Below are positions 19,089 to 27,814 of a stretch of 64,000 bases of DNA, piece by piece. The position numbers and the translations under genes are program-made. The stretch's first letter is position 1; every line of letters starts with the position of its first letter. This stretch comes from Caballeronia terrestris (lineage in GTDB: Bacteria > Pseudomonadota > Gammaproteobacteria > Burkholderiales > Burkholderiaceae): contig NZ_FCOL02000007.1 in NCBI RefSeq assembly GCF_001544515.1, forward strand, positions 158,188 through 222,187, written 5' to 3'. The notes beneath the pieces are model-generated. The model ran no database searches, had not been told where the DNA came from, and saw nothing but the letters and a program-made list of their open reading frames with translations.

Positions 19089-19691
19089 ATGCGAAAAGGC
19101 GAACAGACGCGGGTCGCGATTCTCGATGCGGCACTGGACCTCGCAAGCCGCGATGGGCTCGAAGGCCTGACCATCGGTCTACTGGCCGAACGGATGCAGA
19201 TGAGCAAAAGCGGCGTGTTCGCGCATTTCGGTTCGCGCGAAGACTTGCAGGTGGAAGTCGTGCGGGAATATCACCGTCGTTTCGAGGACGAGGTGTTTTT
19301 CCCGAGCCTGCGCGAGGCGCGCGGTCTGCCGCGTCTGCGCTCGATGATGAACCGCTGGATGGAGAGGCGCATCCAGGAAGTGACGACGGGCTGCATCTAC
19401 ATCAGCGGCGCGGTCGAATACGACGATCGCGCGGCGAGCGCGGTGCGCGAACAGCTCGTGCACAGCGTGACGATGTGGCGCGAAGCGCTTCTGCGCGCGA
19501 TTCGTCAGGCGAAAGACGAAGGGCATCTGAAGTCCGAGACCGATCCGGCGCTGATGCTCTTCGAACTGTATAGCTTCACGCTCGGACTGCATCACGACGC
19601 ACGTTTCCTGCACTTGCCGGAAGCCGTACAACTGACGCGGGACGCGCTGGAAAAAACGATTGTTTCGTATCAAAGCGATAACAGCCGTTAG
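19089..19691 (+). CDS. TetR/AcrR family transcriptional regulator
   Basis: A 200-residue repressor. The N-terminal helix-turn-helix spans about residues 8-53 (TRVAILDAALDLASRDG, LTIGLLAERMQMSKSGVF, then AHFGSREDL). The remainder is the ligand-binding helical domain, with CIYISGAVEYDDR typical of TetR regulators linked to fatty-acid genes. It lies 65 nt upstream of the acyl-CoA dehydrogenase on the same strand and so probably controls the beta-oxidation cluster, sensing an acyl-CoA. That role is inferred from position. Confidence 0.85.
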   Translation: MRKGEQTRVAILDAALDLASRDGLEGLTIGLLAERMQMSKSGVFAHFGSREDLQVEVVREYHRRFEDEVFFPSLREARGLPRLRSMMNRWMERRIQEVTTGCIYISGAVEYDDRAASAVREQLVHSVTMWREALLRAIRQAKDEGHLKSETDPALMLFELYSFTLGLHHDARFLHLPEAVQLTRDALEKTIVSYQSDNSR

Positions 19692-19756
19692 CGGCGTCGA
19701 CGACAAACGAATTCGGCGGCGGCGCGCGGCATAAGAGTGAACATCTGGAGAAACTC

Positions 19757-21544
19757 ATGGGACAGTACGCCGCGCCGCTGCGTGACATGCAATTCGTATT
19801 GCACGAAGTGCTTAATGTCGAAACCGAACTCAAGAACATGCCGAAGCATGCCGACCTCGACGCCGACACCATCAATCAGGTGCTCGAGGAAGCCGGCAAG
19901 TTCTGCTCCGAAGTCGTTTTCCCGCTGAACCAGATCGGTGATCGCGAAGGCTGCACCTACGAAGGCGACGGCGTCGTGCGCACGCCGACGGGCTTCAAGG
20001 AAGCGTATCGCCAGTACGTCGGAGCCGGCTGGCCGGCGCTCGGCTGCGATCCCGAATTCGGCGGCCAGGGCCTGCCCGCGTTCGTGAACAACGCGATATA
20101 CGAGATGCTGAACTCGTCGAATCAGGCGTGGGCGATGTATCCCGGCCTCTCGCACGGCGCGTACGAATGCCTGCACGAGCACGGCACGCCGGATCAGAAA
20201 TCGGTGTATCTGCCGAAGCTGGTCTCGGGCGTCTGGACCGGCACGATGTGCCTGACCGAGCCGCATTGCGGCACCGACCTCGGCATCCTCCGCACGAAAG
20301 CCGAGCCGAACAGCGACGGCTCGTATTCGATCTCCGGCACGAAAATCTTCATCTCCAGCGGCGAACACGATCTCGCCGAGAACATCGTTCACCTCGTGCT
20401 CGCGCGCCTGCCGGGCGCGCCGATCGGCACGAAGGGCATCTCGCTTTTCATCGTGCCGAAATTCGTCCCGACCGATGCCGGCGAACCCGGTGAGCGCAAC
20501 GGCGTGAAGTGCGGCTCGATCGAACACAAGATGGGCATCCACGGCAATTCCACCTGCGTGATCAATCTCGATAACGCGAAGGGCTGGCTCGTCGGCGAGG
20601 CGAACAAGGGCCTCAACGCGATGTTCGTGATGATGAACGCGGCGCGTCTCGGCGTCGGCATGCAGGGTCTCGGGCTCACCGAAGTCGCGTATCAGAATTC
20701 GCTCGTGTACGCGAAGGAGCGCCTGCAGATGCGCTCGCTGACCGGCCCGAAAGCGCCGGAAAAGGCCGCCGATCCGATCATCGTGCATCCGGACGTGCGC
20801 CGCATGCTGCTCACGCAGAAGGCCTACGCCGAAGCCGGCCGTGCGTTCACGTACTGGGCGGCGCTCAACATCGACAAGGAACTCTCGCACGCGGACGAAT
20901 CCGTGCGCCGTGATTCCGGCGATTTCGTCGCGCTGCTCACGCCCGTCATCAAGGCGTTCCTCACGGACAACGCGTTCGAAGGCACGAACATGGGCATGCA
21001 GATCTACGGCGGGCACGGCTACATCGCCGAGTGGGGCATGGAGCAGTACGTGCGCGACGCGCGCATCAACATGATCTACGAAGGCACGAACTCGATTCAG
21101 GCGCTCGACCTGCTCGGCCGCAAGATCCTCGGCGACATGGGCGCGAAGCTGAAGAAGTTCGGCAAGCTCGTCTCGGATTTCGTCGAAGAGGAAGGCGTGA
21201 AGCCCGAGATGCAGGAGTTCATCAACCCGCTCGCGGACATCGGCGACAAGGTCCAGAAGCTGACGATGGAAATCGGCATGAAGGCGATGCAGAACCCGGA
21301 CGAAGTCGGCGCCGCCGCCGTGCCGTACATGCGCACGGTCGGCCATCTCGTGTTCTCGTACTTCTGGGCACGCATGGCGCGCATCGCGCTGGACAAGCAA
21401 GCCGAAGGCGATCCGTTCTACAAGGCGAAGCTCGGGACCGCGCGCTTCTACTTCGCGAAGCTCTTGCCCGAAACGGCATCGACGATCCGCGCCGCGCGCG
21501 CCGGATCGAAGACGCTGATGAACTACGACGAAGCGCTGTTCTAA
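19757..21544 (+). CDS. Acyl-CoA dehydrogenase (long form with C-terminal extension)
   Basis: A 595-residue flavoprotein that introduces the trans-2 double bond into acyl-CoA, the first beta-oxidation step. It belongs to the long DmdC-like branch with an extra N-terminal segment (MGQYAAPLRDMQFVLHEV) and a C-terminal extension. FAD/acyl-binding segments TGTMCLTEPHCGTDL and ISGTKIFISSGEHD are present. The catalytic base position is Glu442 in IYEGTNSIQALDL. It is first of four beta-oxidation genes following the TetR regulator; a ribosome-binding site (CTGGAG) precedes the start. Chain-length range is unknown. Confidence 0.92.
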   Translation: MGQYAAPLRDMQFVLHEVLNVETELKNMPKHADLDADTINQVLEEAGKFCSEVVFPLNQIGDREGCTYEGDGVVRTPTGFKEAYRQYVGAGWPALGCDPEFGGQGLPAFVNNAIYEMLNSSNQAWAMYPGLSHGAYECLHEHGTPDQKSVYLPKLVSGVWTGTMCLTEPHCGTDLGILRTKAEPNSDGSYSISGTKIFISSGEHDLAENIVHLVLARLPGAPIGTKGISLFIVPKFVPTDAGEPGERNGVKCGSIEHKMGIHGNSTCVINLDNAKGWLVGEANKGLNAMFVMMNAARLGVGMQGLGLTEVAYQNSLVYAKERLQMRSLTGPKAPEKAADPIIVHPDVRRMLLTQKAYAEAGRAFTYWAALNIDKELSHADESVRRDSGDFVALLTPVIKAFLTDNAFEGTNMGMQIYGGHGYIAEWGMEQYVRDARINMIYEGTNSIQALDLLGRKILGDMGAKLKKFGKLVSDFVEEEGVKPEMQEFINPLADIGDKVQKLTMEIGMKAMQNPDEVGAAAVPYMRTVGHLVFSYFWARMARIALDKQAEGDPFYKAKLGTARFYFAKLLPETASTIRAARAGSKTLMNYDEALF

Positions 21545-21558
21545 GCGTCTTTTCGTGA

Positions 21559-21599
21559 GGCGTGCGCCGCTTGTCTGCAAGCACAAAGCGGCGCACGCC
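21559..21599 (+). other. Strong intercistronic hairpin, dehydrogenase / FadN-like gene
   Basis: A 14-bp perfect stem (GGCGTGCGCCGCTT at 21559-21572 with AAGCGGCGCACGCC at 21586-21599) around a 13-nt loop that can itself pair. No T run follows, so it is more likely an mRNA-stabilising or processing structure than a simple terminator. Confidence 0.6.
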
Positions 21600-21656
21600 G
21601 GCCTCTCAAGCCGCTTCGCACGAAGCGCATCGAATCAATACTCCCGGAGATAAAAC

Positions 21657-24092
21657 GTGAGCAACCTGAATATCGCCAAGGTCGCCGTGCTCGGCGCCGG
21701 CGTGATGGGCGCGCAGATCGCCGCGCACCTCGTCAACGCCCGTGTGCCGGTCCTGCTGTTCGACCTGCCCGCGAAGGAAGGCCCGAAGAACGGCATCGCG
21801 ATCAAGGCGATCGAGAATCTGAAGAAGCTCTCGCCGGCGCCGTTCGGCGTGAAGGACGACGCGCAGTACATCGAGCCCGCAAACTACGACGACGATATCG
21901 AGAAACTGAAGGAATGCGATCTCGTGATCGAAGCGATCGCCGAGCGCATGGACTGGAAGCACGACCTGTACAAGAAGGTCTCGCCGTTCATCGCCGATCA
22001 TGCGATTTTTGCGACGAACACGTCGGGGCTGTCGATCACGGAGCTGTCGAAGGGATTCTCCGACGAGTTGAAGGCGCGCTTTTGCGGCGTGCATTTCTTC
22101 AACCCGCCGCGCTACATGCATCTCGTCGAGTTGATTCCGACCGCATCGACGCGTCCGGAAATCCTCGATCAGCTTGAGACGTTTCTCACGAGCGTCGTCG
22201 GCAAGGGCGTCGTGCGCGCGAAGGACACGCCGAATTTCATCGCGAACCGCGTTGGCATCTTCTCGATTCTCGCGGTGATCGCCGAAGCGCAGAAGTTCGG
22301 CCTGCGCTTCGACGAAGTCGACGACCTGACCGGCGCGCGCCTCGGCCGCGCGAAGTCGGCGACGTTCCGCACGGCGGACGTGGTCGGCCTCGACACGATG
22401 GCGCACGTCATCAAGACGATGCAGGACAACCTCGCCGATGATCCGTTCTTCCCGGTCTACGAAACGCCTGCTGTGCTCGCCGCGCTGGTGCGGCAGGGCG
22501 CGCTCGGCCAGAAGACCGGCGCGGGTTTCTACAAGAAGGAAGGCAAAGCGATCAAGGTGCTCGATCCGAAGTCGGGCGGGTATGTCGATGGCGGCGCGAA
22601 GGCTGACGAACTCATCGGCCGGATCCTGAAGCGTCCGCCCGCCGAGCGGCTGAAGCTGTTGCGCGAATCGGAGCATCCCCAGGCGCAGTTCCTGTGGGCG
22701 ATCTTCCGCGACGTGTTCCACTACATCGGCGTGCATCTCGAATCGATCGCCGATAACGCGCGCGACGTCGATCTCGCGATCCGCTGGGGTTTCGGCTGGA
22801 ATGAGGGCCCGTTCGAAGGCTGGCAGGCCGCCGGCTGGCAGCAGATCGCAACGTGGGTGAAAGAAGACATCGACGCGGGCCGTGCGCTCTCGAACGCGCC
22901 GCTGCCGTCGTGGGTGTTCGACGGCCCGGTCGCGGAGAAGGGCGGCGTGCACACGCCGGAAGGCTCATGGTCGCCAGCGGCGCGCAAGTTCGTGCCGCGC
23001 TCAGGCTTGCCGGTCTACGAGAAGCAAGTGTTCCGCGCGCCGCTTGCGGGCGAAACCGCCACCGATCCGAAGTCCTACGGCAAGACGCTGTTCGAAACGG
23101 AAACGGTGCGCGCGTGGGTCGATGACCGCGCGGGCGAAGACGACGTCGTGATCGTGTCGTTCAAGAGCAAGATGAACACGATCGGACCGTCGGTGCTCGA
23201 CGGCCTGACACAAGCCATCGACCTCGCCGAGAAAGACTACAAGGGCGTCGTGATCTGGCAGCCGACCTCGCTCAAGCTCGGTAATCCGGGCGGCGCGTTC
23301 TCGGCGGGCGCGAATCTCGAAGAAGCGATGCCCGCGTTCATGATGGGCGGCGCGAAGGGCATCGAGCCGTTTGTGAAGAAATTCCAGCAGGGCATGCTGC
23401 GCGTGAAGTACGCGAACGTGCCGGTCGTGGCGGCGGTGTCGGGCATCGCGCTCGGCGGCGGCTGCGAACTCGTGCTGCATACGGCTAAACGCGTCGCGCA
23501 TATAGAAAGCTACATCGGGCTGGTGGAAGTGGGCGTCGGTCTCGTGCCGGCGGGCGGCGGGCTGAAGGAAGCCGCGCTGCGTGCAGCGGAAGCGGCAAGC
23601 GCAGTCAACGCGACCAGCGATCTGCTCAAGTTCCTGCAAAAGTCGTTCGAAAACGCGGCGATGGCGAAGGTCTCGGCCTCCGCGCTCGATGCCCGCGCGA
23701 TGGGCTATCTCAAGCCGTCGGACACGATCGTCTTCAATGTGCACGAACTGCTCGACATCGCGAAGAAGGAAGCGCGTGCGTTGAGCGCCGCAGGCTATCG
23801 TCCGCCGCTGCGCGTGAAGCAGGTGCCCGTCGCGGGCCGCTCGGCGGTCTCGACGATCAAGGCGTCGCTCGTCAACATGCGCGACGGCCGCTTCATCAGC
23901 GAGCACGATTTCCTGATCGCGAGCCGCATCGCGGGAGCGGTGTGCGGCGGCGATGTCGAAGCGGGCAGTCTCGTCGATGAAGAGTGGCTGCTGAAGCTCG
24001 AACGTCAGGCGTTCATCGACTTGCTCGGCACGCAGAAGACGCAGGAACGGATCATGGGCATGTTGCAGACCGGCAAGCCGGTTCGCAACTGA
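21657..24092 (+). CDS. FadN-type 3-hydroxyacyl-CoA dehydrogenase/enoyl-CoA hydratase
   Basis: An 811-residue bifunctional beta-oxidation enzyme. The NAD-binding Rossmann motif (VLGAGVMGAQIAAHL) is at residues 11-25, with the dehydrogenase helical domain after it. The crotonase domain follows at about 490-690 (oxyanion-hole segment GAFSAGANLEE and AVSGIALGGGCELVLH). This order, dehydrogenase first and hydratase second, is that of Bacillus FadN and opposite to E. coli FadB. Neighbours match the Bacillus fadN-fadA-fadE set. It probably hydrates enoyl-CoA and oxidises the 3-hydroxy product. The gene follows a good ribosome-binding site (CCCGGAGA). Confidence 0.9.
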   Translation: MSNLNIAKVAVLGAGVMGAQIAAHLVNARVPVLLFDLPAKEGPKNGIAIKAIENLKKLSPAPFGVKDDAQYIEPANYDDDIEKLKECDLVIEAIAERMDWKHDLYKKVSPFIADHAIFATNTSGLSITELSKGFSDELKARFCGVHFFNPPRYMHLVELIPTASTRPEILDQLETFLTSVVGKGVVRAKDTPNFIANRVGIFSILAVIAEAQKFGLRFDEVDDLTGARLGRAKSATFRTADVVGLDTMAHVIKTMQDNLADDPFFPVYETPAVLAALVRQGALGQKTGAGFYKKEGKAIKVLDPKSGGYVDGGAKADELIGRILKRPPAERLKLLRESEHPQAQFLWAIFRDVFHYIGVHLESIADNARDVDLAIRWGFGWNEGPFEGWQAAGWQQIATWVKEDIDAGRALSNAPLPSWVFDGPVAEKGGVHTPEGSWSPAARKFVPRSGLPVYEKQVFRAPLAGETATDPKSYGKTLFETETVRAWVDDRAGEDDVVIVSFKSKMNTIGPSVLDGLTQAIDLAEKDYKGVVIWQPTSLKLGNPGGAFSAGANLEEAMPAFMMGGAKGIEPFVKKFQQGMLRVKYANVPVVAAVSGIALGGGCELVLHTAKRVAHIESYIGLVEVGVGLVPAGGGLKEAALRAAEAASAVNATSDLLKFLQKSFENAAMAKVSASALDARAMGYLKPSDTIVFNVHELLDIAKKEARALSAAGYRPPLRVKQVPVAGRSAVSTIKASLVNMRDGRFISEHDFLIASRIAGAVCGGDVEAGSLVDEEWLLKLERQAFIDLLGTQKTQERIMGMLQTGKPVRN

Positions 24093-24111
24093 GCGCACAC
24101 AGGAGCTGGAT

Positions 24112-25311
24112 ATGAGCAAACAATTGCAGGACGCATACATCGTCGCCGCGAGCCGCACGCCAATCGGCAAGGCGCCGCGCGGCATGTTCAAGAACACGCG
24201 CCCGGACGAACTGCTCGTCCACGCGATCCGGTCGGCCGTCGCGCAAGTGCCGGGTCTGGACACGAAGCTGATCGAGGACGCCATCATTGGCTGCGCGATT
24301 CCCGAAGCGGAGCAGGGATTGAACGTCGCGCGCATCGGCGCGTTGCTGGCTGGACTGCCGAACACGGTCGGCGGCGTGACGGTGAACCGCTTCTGCGCGT
24401 CGGGCGTGACGGCGCTCGCGATGGCGGCGGACCGCATTCGCGTCGGCGAGTCGGATGTGATGATCGCGGGCGGCTGCGAATCGATGAGCATGGTGCCGAT
24501 GATGGGCAACAAGCCATCGCTGCCGCCGCATATCTTCGATCGTGACGAGAACGTTGGCATCGCATACGGGATGGGGCTGACCGCCGAGCGAGTGGCCGAG
24601 CGCTGGAAGATCAGCCGCGAGGCGCAGGACGCGTTCGCGGTGGAGTCGCATCGCAAGGCGCTGGCGGCGCAAGAGGCAGGCGAGTTCGACGATGAAATCG
24701 CCGCGTTCACGCTGAACGAACGCTTCCCCGATCTCGCGACTGGCGACGTGCGCGTGAATTCGCGCGAGATCCGTCTCGACGAAGGCCCGCGCGCCGGAAC
24801 GACGCTCGAAGGCCTTGCCAAGCTGCGCCCGGTGTTCGCGAACAAGGGTTCTGTCACTGCCGGCAACAGCTCGCAGACATCGGATGGCGCGGGCGCGCTG
24901 ATCGTCGTGTCGGAGAAGATCTTGAAACAGTTCAACCTCACGCCGCTCGCGCGCTTCGTGAGCTTCGCGGTGCGCGGCGTGCCGCCGGAGATCATGGGCA
25001 TCGGTCCGAAGGAAGCGATTCCGGCCGCGTTGAAGGCCGCGGGCCTGAAGCAGGACGACATCGACTGGATCGAACTCAACGAGGCCTTTGCCGCGCAGGC
25101 GCTGGCGGTGACGCAGGACCTCGGCCTCGACCCGTCGAAGATCAACCCGCTCGGCGGCGCGATCGCGCTCGGGCATCCGCTCGGTGCGACGGGCGCGATC
25201 CGCGCATCGACGGTCGTGCACGGCCTGCGCCGGCGCAACCTGAAATACGGCATGGTGACGATGTGCGTCGGTACCGGCATGGGCGCCGCGGGCATCATCG
25301 AACGGCTGTAA
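24112..25311 (+). CDS. Acetyl-CoA C-acyltransferase (3-ketoacyl-CoA thiolase)
   Basis: A 399-residue thiolase that cleaves 3-ketoacyl-CoA to acetyl-CoA and a shortened acyl-CoA. The nucleophile is Cys95 in NRFCASGVTAL; the other active-site residues are His355 in ALGHPLGATGA and Cys385 in MCVGTGMGAAG. It starts 19 nt after the FadN-like gene behind AGGAGC, so the two are co-transcribed and possibly form a complex. Gene symbol fadA would fit by function but paralogues are common in this group. Confidence 0.93.
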   Translation: MSKQLQDAYIVAASRTPIGKAPRGMFKNTRPDELLVHAIRSAVAQVPGLDTKLIEDAIIGCAIPEAEQGLNVARIGALLAGLPNTVGGVTVNRFCASGVTALAMAADRIRVGESDVMIAGGCESMSMVPMMGNKPSLPPHIFDRDENVGIAYGMGLTAERVAERWKISREAQDAFAVESHRKALAAQEAGEFDDEIAAFTLNERFPDLATGDVRVNSREIRLDEGPRAGTTLEGLAKLRPVFANKGSVTAGNSSQTSDGAGALIVVSEKILKQFNLTPLARFVSFAVRGVPPEIMGIGPKEAIPAALKAAGLKQDDIDWIELNEAFAAQALAVTQDLGLDPSKINPLGGAIALGHPLGATGAIRASTVVHGLRRRNLKYGMVTMCVGTGMGAAGIIERL

Positions 25312-25337
25312 GCGAGCACGCGGCATCACTCGAAACG

Positions 25338-25372
25338 ACGGTTCGCAAGCCTCCGTGCTTGCGAACCGTTTT
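25338..25372 (+). terminator. Terminator-like hairpin after the thiolase gene
   Basis: ACGGTTCGCAAGC at 25338-25350 pairs perfectly (13 bp) with GCTTGCGAACCGT at 25357-25369 around a 6-nt loop and is followed by only four T residues (25369-25372). It ends 16 nt before the next start codon, so a partial terminator or attenuator inside the operon is likely. Confidence 0.6.
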
Positions 25373-25387
25373 CACATAGGAGACAAG

Positions 25388-26152
25388 ATGGACATACTCA
25401 TCGAACGAGCCGACGGCGTGCTGACCATCGCGCTCAACCGGCCCGACAAGAAGAACGCGATCACGGCCGCGATGTACCAGGAAATGGCCGACGCGTTCTT
25501 CGAAGCCGAGAAGGACGCCACTGTGCGCGTCGTGCTGATCCGCGGCAACGGCGGCACGTTCTGCGCAGGCAACGATCTCGAAGACTTCGTGAACGCGCCC
25601 TCGATGGACCAGGAAGCGCCCGTGCTCCAGTTCCTGCGCCGCATCAGCACGGCGCCCAAGCCCGTGGTGGCCGCGGTGGCAGGCGCGGCGGTCGGCGTCG
25701 GCACGACGATGCTGCTGCATTGCGACCTCGTCTACGCGGCATCGACGGCGAAATTTTCGCTGCCTTTCGTGCAACTCGGGCTCGTGCCGGAAGCGGCGTC
25801 GAGCTTGCTGCTGCCTCATGTCGCGGGGTATCAGCGCGCGGCGGAGAAGCTGCTCTTGGGCGAAGCGTTCGATGTGAACGAAGCGCTCGGCATGGGCTTC
25901 GTCAATCGGGCGATGGACGCCGCAGAAGTCGATGCCTTCGCGCTCAAGCAGGCGAAGAAGCTCGCGGCGTTGCCTGCGTCGTCGCTACGGGTGAGCAAGG
26001 TGCTGATGAAGAGCACGGCCGCTCGCGAGGTCGCCTTGCGCATCGACGAGGAAGCGGAGCACTTCGCCAGGATGCTGAAGGCGCCCGAAGCGCGCGAGGC
26101 GTTTCAGGCGTTCTTCGAGAAGCGTAAGCCGGACTTCAGCCGCTTCGATTGA
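25388..26152 (+). CDS. Enoyl-CoA hydratase/isomerase family protein
   Basis: A 254-residue single-domain crotonase. The oxyanion-hole segment is GGTFCAGNDLEDF (about 56-68). At the first catalytic Glu position of true hydratases this protein has Phe127 (FSLPFVQLG), while Glu135 in LVPEAASS is kept, the arrangement usual in delta3,delta2-enoyl-CoA isomerases. It may therefore move double bonds of unsaturated acyl chains for the upstream enzymes. Start ATG at 25388 follows AGGAGA at 25378-25383; an upstream in-frame ATG at 25355 falls in the hairpin and is rejected. It converges on fdhD with a 3-nt gap. Confidence 0.85.
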   Translation: MDILIERADGVLTIALNRPDKKNAITAAMYQEMADAFFEAEKDATVRVVLIRGNGGTFCAGNDLEDFVNAPSMDQEAPVLQFLRRISTAPKPVVAAVAGAAVGVGTTMLLHCDLVYAASTAKFSLPFVQLGLVPEAASSLLLPHVAGYQRAAEKLLLGEAFDVNEALGMGFVNRAMDAAEVDAFALKQAKKLAALPASSLRVSKVLMKSTAAREVALRIDEEAEHFARMLKAPEAREAFQAFFEKRKPDFSRFD

Positions 26153-26155
26153 ACT

Positions 26156-26983
26156 TCATTCCACGTCGTATTCGACGAAGCTGCTCTCCCGCGCGAAGCT
26201 GACGAGCCGCAAGCCCGCCTGCTTCGCGATGGAGATCGCAAGCGAAGTCGGCGCGGAAATCGTCACGACCATCGGCACGCCGACGCGCGCCGACTTGCGC
26301 ACGAGTTCATAGCTCGCGCGGCTCGACAGGAACACGAAGCCTTGCGTCGTGTCCTGGCGCTCGAGAATCAGGTGGCCGATGAGCTTGTCGAGCGCGTTGT
26401 GCCGTCCGACGTCCTCGAATGCGTAGCGCACCGTGCCGGTCTCGTCGCACCATGCGGCTGCGTGCAGGCCGCCGGTCAGCTTCGTCAACTGCTGATGCGC
26501 GGGAAGCTCGCGGGAAGCGCGGGCGATGGCATCGTCGGCGAGACGCGCGAGGAAGCCAGTATCGGGCACCTGCTCGGGCTGCAAGTCGAGCAACTCGATG
26601 CTTTCGATACCGCACACGCCGCAGCCCGTGCGGCCGGCGAGTGCCCGCCGCTTGTCCTTCAGCGCGACGAACGCCTGCTGCACCACTTGCAGATGCACTT
26701 CCGCGTGCGGCAACGCGTTGCCGTCGTCGCGAAAGAAGACCTCGATGTCGTGGATATCGCTGCCGCGCTCCACGATGCCTTCCGTGATCGAGAACCCTAC
26801 CGCGAACGCTTCAAGGTCGCGCGGCGTGCACATCATGACCGCGTGCGAGATGCCGTTGAAGACGAGCGCGACAGGCCACTCCTGACCGACGTTGTCCGCT
26901 GCTATCGCCGTGTCGCCGGCGCGATGGCGGCGCACTTGCCGCTCGATGAAACCCGGTTGATCGTCTGAGTCGAGATCGTTCAC
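26156..26983 (-). CDS. fdhD: Formate dehydrogenase accessory sulfurtransferase FdhD
   Basis: A 275-residue protein that delivers sulfur to the molybdenum (bis-MGD) cofactor of formate dehydrogenase. The family Cys motif TGCGVCG places Cys121 and Cys124 in the conserved loop; DVGRHNALDKLIG near the C-terminal third is the other signature. A GTG at 26983 is chosen because AAGGA lies 9 nt upstream and the protein then starts at the family boundary; an ATG at 27082 would add 33 unrelated residues. No formate dehydrogenase is in the window. Confidence 0.9.
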   Translation of the reverse strand: MNDLDSDDQPGFIERQVRRHRAGDTAIAADNVGQEWPVALVFNGISHAVMMCTPRDLEAFAVGFSITEGIVERGSDIHDIEVFFRDDGNALPHAEVHLQVVQQAFVALKDKRRALAGRTGCGVCGIESIELLDLQPEQVPDTGFLARLADDAIARASRELPAHQQLTKLTGGLHAAAWCDETGTVRYAFEDVGRHNALDKLIGHLILERQDTTQGFVFLSSRASYELVRKSARVGVPMVVTISAPTSLAISIAKQAGLRLVSFARESSFVEYDVE

Positions 26984-27188
26984 TTTGATAATTCCTTGTG
27001 CCAAGCCCGGCGCGCAAATACGGGCATAACGTTTGCTGTCTGAAACGAAAATGAGCCGATGAAACACCGTGCGAATGCGCATGCACGAGCGCCTCGACTG
27101 TGGGTATAGTTGTCGTCCGAGGCCCTACAATAACTTAAGCCGGCGATGCATGCCGATGCGCGCCTTCTACGCCAACGAGGCAACTGTC

Positions 27189-27668
27189 ATGGGACTTTAC
27201 GACGCTGCGCGCCTGTTCAACTTCGAAGTCGAGTCGTCGGAGAACCTGCGCTTCATTCCCCTTGCCGTGCGATTCAACCTCGATCGCTTTGGTCTGCGGA
27301 TATCGCTCGATCAGTGGCAGATGCTGCCTTACGACGATCGCGTATTGCTCGCGCGCTTTCCCGTCGAAGACGATAGCGAGATCGAGCCGAACTTCGATCA
27401 TGCCGTCGAAGAGATGCTGCGCACGCATGCGAACGCCGAGCCCGAAAAGTTCGCCCCCGATACGGACCCTGTCTGGGCACACGCCGATGCCGTCCCCGAA
27501 ACCGTCATCCGGCAGAGCAGCCTGGCCGGCGTGAGCTCGCCGAGTCTTTCGCGCTGGGGCGAACTCGACCGGTTTCAACGCTATGCGCTCGCGAAGCTCG
27601 CGCGCAGGACGGGCGAGCTGAATCACGACTTTCTGCCCGCCATGCGCGAATTCGGTCTCGCCGAGTGA
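27189..27668 (+). CDS. Nitrate reductase-associated (NarM-like) protein
   Basis: A 159-residue protein resembling the nitrate-reductase-associated family that includes cyanobacterial NarM. The central block RFIPLAVRFNLDRFGLRIS is followed by LDQWQMLPYDDRVLLA, and the C-terminal block is RWGELDRFQRYALAKLARR plus AMREFGLAE. NarM is needed for nitrate reductase activity in cyanobacteria; the role here is inferred. Of several in-frame ATGs, 27189 has GAGG 8 nt upstream. It is divergent from fdhD, so both are plausible molybdoenzyme maturation factors. Confidence 0.7.
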   Translation: MGLYDAARLFNFEVESSENLRFIPLAVRFNLDRFGLRISLDQWQMLPYDDRVLLARFPVEDDSEIEPNFDHAVEEMLRTHANAEPEKFAPDTDPVWAHADAVPETVIRQSSLAGVSSPSLSRWGELDRFQRYALAKLARRTGELNHDFLPAMREFGLAE

Positions 27669-27814
27669 ACACCCGCTGCACCGCGTATTAAGCGTTTCAC
27701 GCGGTTTTGCGCCCCGTGCTCTAAATTCTGGTGGCTGGCGGCCGTTATTCAGTGACCGCGCCGTGGACGGTGAGTCCGCGCGCCTGCTCTCTCGGATGAC
27801 GCGCGTAGCCCCCA

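Noticed and set aside
23001..25319. A 772-codon frame antisense to the FadN-like and thiolase genes
   Set aside because: Low-complexity Ser/Arg/Ala composition with no motif; the sense strand encodes intact enzymes.
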